Positions 62,851 to 64,000 of a stretch of DNA of 64,000 nucleotides are shown piece by piece. The DNA is taken from the NCBI GenBank assembly GCA_947382445.1, contig CANCZH010000001.1, positions 1-64,000 of the forward strand, given 5' to 3'. This stretch comes from an uncultured Clostridium sp. Its GTDB lineage: Bacteria > Bacillota_A > Clostridia > TANB77 > CAG-508. Made by a program: the position numbers and the translations under genes. Position 1 is the stretch's first letter; each line of letters opens with the position of its first letter. The notes under the pieces are model-generated. The model did not search any database. It had not been told where the DNA came from and was given only the letters and a program-made list of their open reading frames with translations.

Positions 62851-63966
62851 ATGTTCGAGAGTTTAAATGAGCTTATTCAGCTTATAAATAATGGTATAAG
62901 CAACAAAGAAATAATTTCTCAAAAATTAAAATATTTAAAATCCGATGAATATAAAAACAATAGAAAATCAGAATTAAGAGAAAAAGAAGAAATTGAAATT
63001 ATAGGAAAAATTATAGGACAAGATATTTCATTAGGTGATAACAATGTTGTGATATTTAAAGATGGATTTATAGATGATAATTTTATAATTGCACATCAAT
63101 CAGGAACTATTGATTGGTCAGACGGATATGTTATGGATGATGACTCAATATATTATGAAATATTAAATTATGTAAGAGATAATAAAGAAAAGATAGCTAC
63201 TAAAGACGGTGTGTCAGCTAAACAAATATGTGGAATCATTAGGCATTATTTTAATTTATCAGAAGATTCTCCATATTATAATTCTTGTGTTTATTTAAAA
63301 CAGTGGTATGAAAATAATAATACACTAATTCTTCGACAAAATACTTCGGATTTATTTGTAAGATATACTTTACCCGAAATTATAAATTCGTATAATGCTA
63401 GTGATTTTACTGGAAATATAGATGAATATACTAAATTATATATTAACCATTATTATGAGTATAGTTATGGAGTAAAAAATGATGATAATGATCCATATAG
63501 AAAAATTAAATTTAATGAAATTAAATTATTTAGTCCAACTAAAATTAGTGATATAAAACATACTGGCGCAGTAGCATGTACAGAATATTCTATGGTGTTA
63601 CAGAATTGTATGGCATTTTTAGGATATGATATATATATGATTGGAGGATCAGTAGATGGAGGAGGACATAATTATAATGTATTAAGAGACAAAAATGGTA
63701 AATATAGAGTAATAGATATAGCACAATTAGTATATGGTGCCGAATTCGAAAATATTGATAATCCAATAGAGTTAATAAGTTTTGGAGAAAGGAAAATAAA
63801 AAATATCAGAGGAAGAGAAATGGTCTATACATCGGAATTTAGAGAAGATTTTCTAAAACAAAAAAATACAGAATTAACTTTATTAGAAGCAGAAGCCAAA
63901 AGTCTTGGTGAAAAGGAAGAATTATTGTGTAAACAAGAACGAAATAATAGTGAAATAGGAGAATAA
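62851..63966 (+). CDS. Transglutaminase-like hypothetical protein
   Basis: In this 371-residue protein, a possible Cys-His-Asp triad is seen: GAVACTEYSMVLQN (Cys near 247), GGGHNYNVLRDKNGKYRVIDIA (His near 273, Asp near 288). This spacing is that of transglutaminase-like cysteine proteases. The first 150 residues and the Glu-rich tail (335-371) have no motif. AGGAGG precedes ATG. There is no signal peptide, so it appears cytoplasmic or phage/element-related. It lies next to tRNA-Thr. Confidence 0.6.
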   Translation: MFESLNELIQLINNGISNKEIISQKLKYLKSDEYKNNRKSELREKEEIEIIGKIIGQDISLGDNNVVIFKDGFIDDNFIIAHQSGTIDWSDGYVMDDDSIYYEILNYVRDNKEKIATKDGVSAKQICGIIRHYFNLSEDSPYYNSCVYLKQWYENNNTLILRQNTSDLFVRYTLPEIINSYNASDFTGNIDEYTKLYINHYYEYSYGVKNDDNDPYRKIKFNEIKLFSPTKISDIKHTGAVACTEYSMVLQNCMAFLGYDIYMIGGSVDGGGHNYNVLRDKNGKYRVIDIAQLVYGAEFENIDNPIELISFGERKIKNIRGREMVYTSEFREDFLKQKNTELTLLEAEAKSLGEKEELLCKQERNNSEIGE

Positions 63967-63970
63967 TATT

Positions 63971-64000
63971 ATGAAAAGGAAAAATGCACAAAATAAAGCT
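63971..64000 (+). CDS. Start of a gene cut by the window end
   Basis: ATG 63971 begins MKRKNAQNKA and stays open to the window end. GGAG (63958-63961) lies about 9 bases upstream, and it begins 4 bases after the previous stop. Ten codons are too few to identify a family. Confidence 0.4.
   Translation, partial: MKRKNAQNKA

Overview
The window is 64 kb of a very AT-rich, low-GC Gram-positive chromosome. Gene content suggests an uncultured or gut-type member of the Clostridia: secG-rnr, an rimP-nusA-ylxR-ylxQ-infB-rbfA-nrnA operon, a zinc-type L32, DapL, FemABX, QueH and LPXTG-like surface protein genes. Almost everything is on the + strand. Starts are ATG, TTG or GTG behind AGGAGG-like ribosome binding sites. 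AGA is the dominant arginine codon.

The main observation is about codon CGG. I hand-scanned every CGG trinucleotide against the gene frames. About 55-60 lie in the second or third codon phase of intact genes (for example GCG GAA or TTC GGA). I found no intact gene that contains CGG as an in-frame codon. CGG is in frame at only five places (15110, 22877, 27807, 35117, 42960). At each one the gene appears broken, and skipping the single C restores a full-length conserved protein by moving +1 to a glycine codon GGN. The genes are ylxQ, an FtsX-type ABC permease, ispG, a GNAT acetyltransferase and an M20 diaminopimelate-pathway deacylase. IspG is normally essential where the MEP route is the only isoprenoid route, and the M20 gene sits in a DAP/lysine operon. 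The simplest reading is that CGG has no decoding tRNA here and causes efficient +1 frameshifting, or that CGGN is read as a quadruplet.

Layout. 1-13 kb: end of ileS, secG, rnr, class A PBP, cysS, FemABX ligase, alr, DUF1189 protein, ftsH and small membrane proteins. 13-20 kb: the translation operon rimP to nrnA with a consensus promoter and leader hairpin. 19.7-24 kb: a TetR-controlled ABC exporter and hsp20. 24-31.6 kb: truB, a YgjP-type peptidase, ispG, ruvB, a GT-C membrane protein and a queH-GNAT fusion. 31.6-38 kb: an accessory region with ParB-like, AlbA_2, RhuM, GNAT, a RhuM fragment, DUF5131 and small unknown genes. 38-45 kb: manA, a methyltransferase, the dapD-dapL-M20 operon and a GT-C protein. 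45-50 kb: polA, lytic transglycosylase, tyrS. 50-55 kb: PstS-like and RsiV-like exported proteins, a P-loop/Asp23 fusion, cmk, plsC, rpmF. 55-64 kb: der, plsY, gpsA, dtd, a lone minus-strand gene, an IPDTG surface protein, an HD-GYP-like protein, an EndoQ-type PHP nuclease, DUF2000, tRNA-Thr(CGT) and a transglutaminase-like protein.

Functional themes are envelope building (PBP, Alr, FemABX, DAP synthesis, PlsC/PlsY/GpsA) and translation (aminoacyl-tRNA synthetases, RimP, NusA, IF-2, RbfA, TruB, Dtd, L32). Limits: no searches could be run. Promoters, terminators and operators were found by eye, and family names rest on motif recognition.
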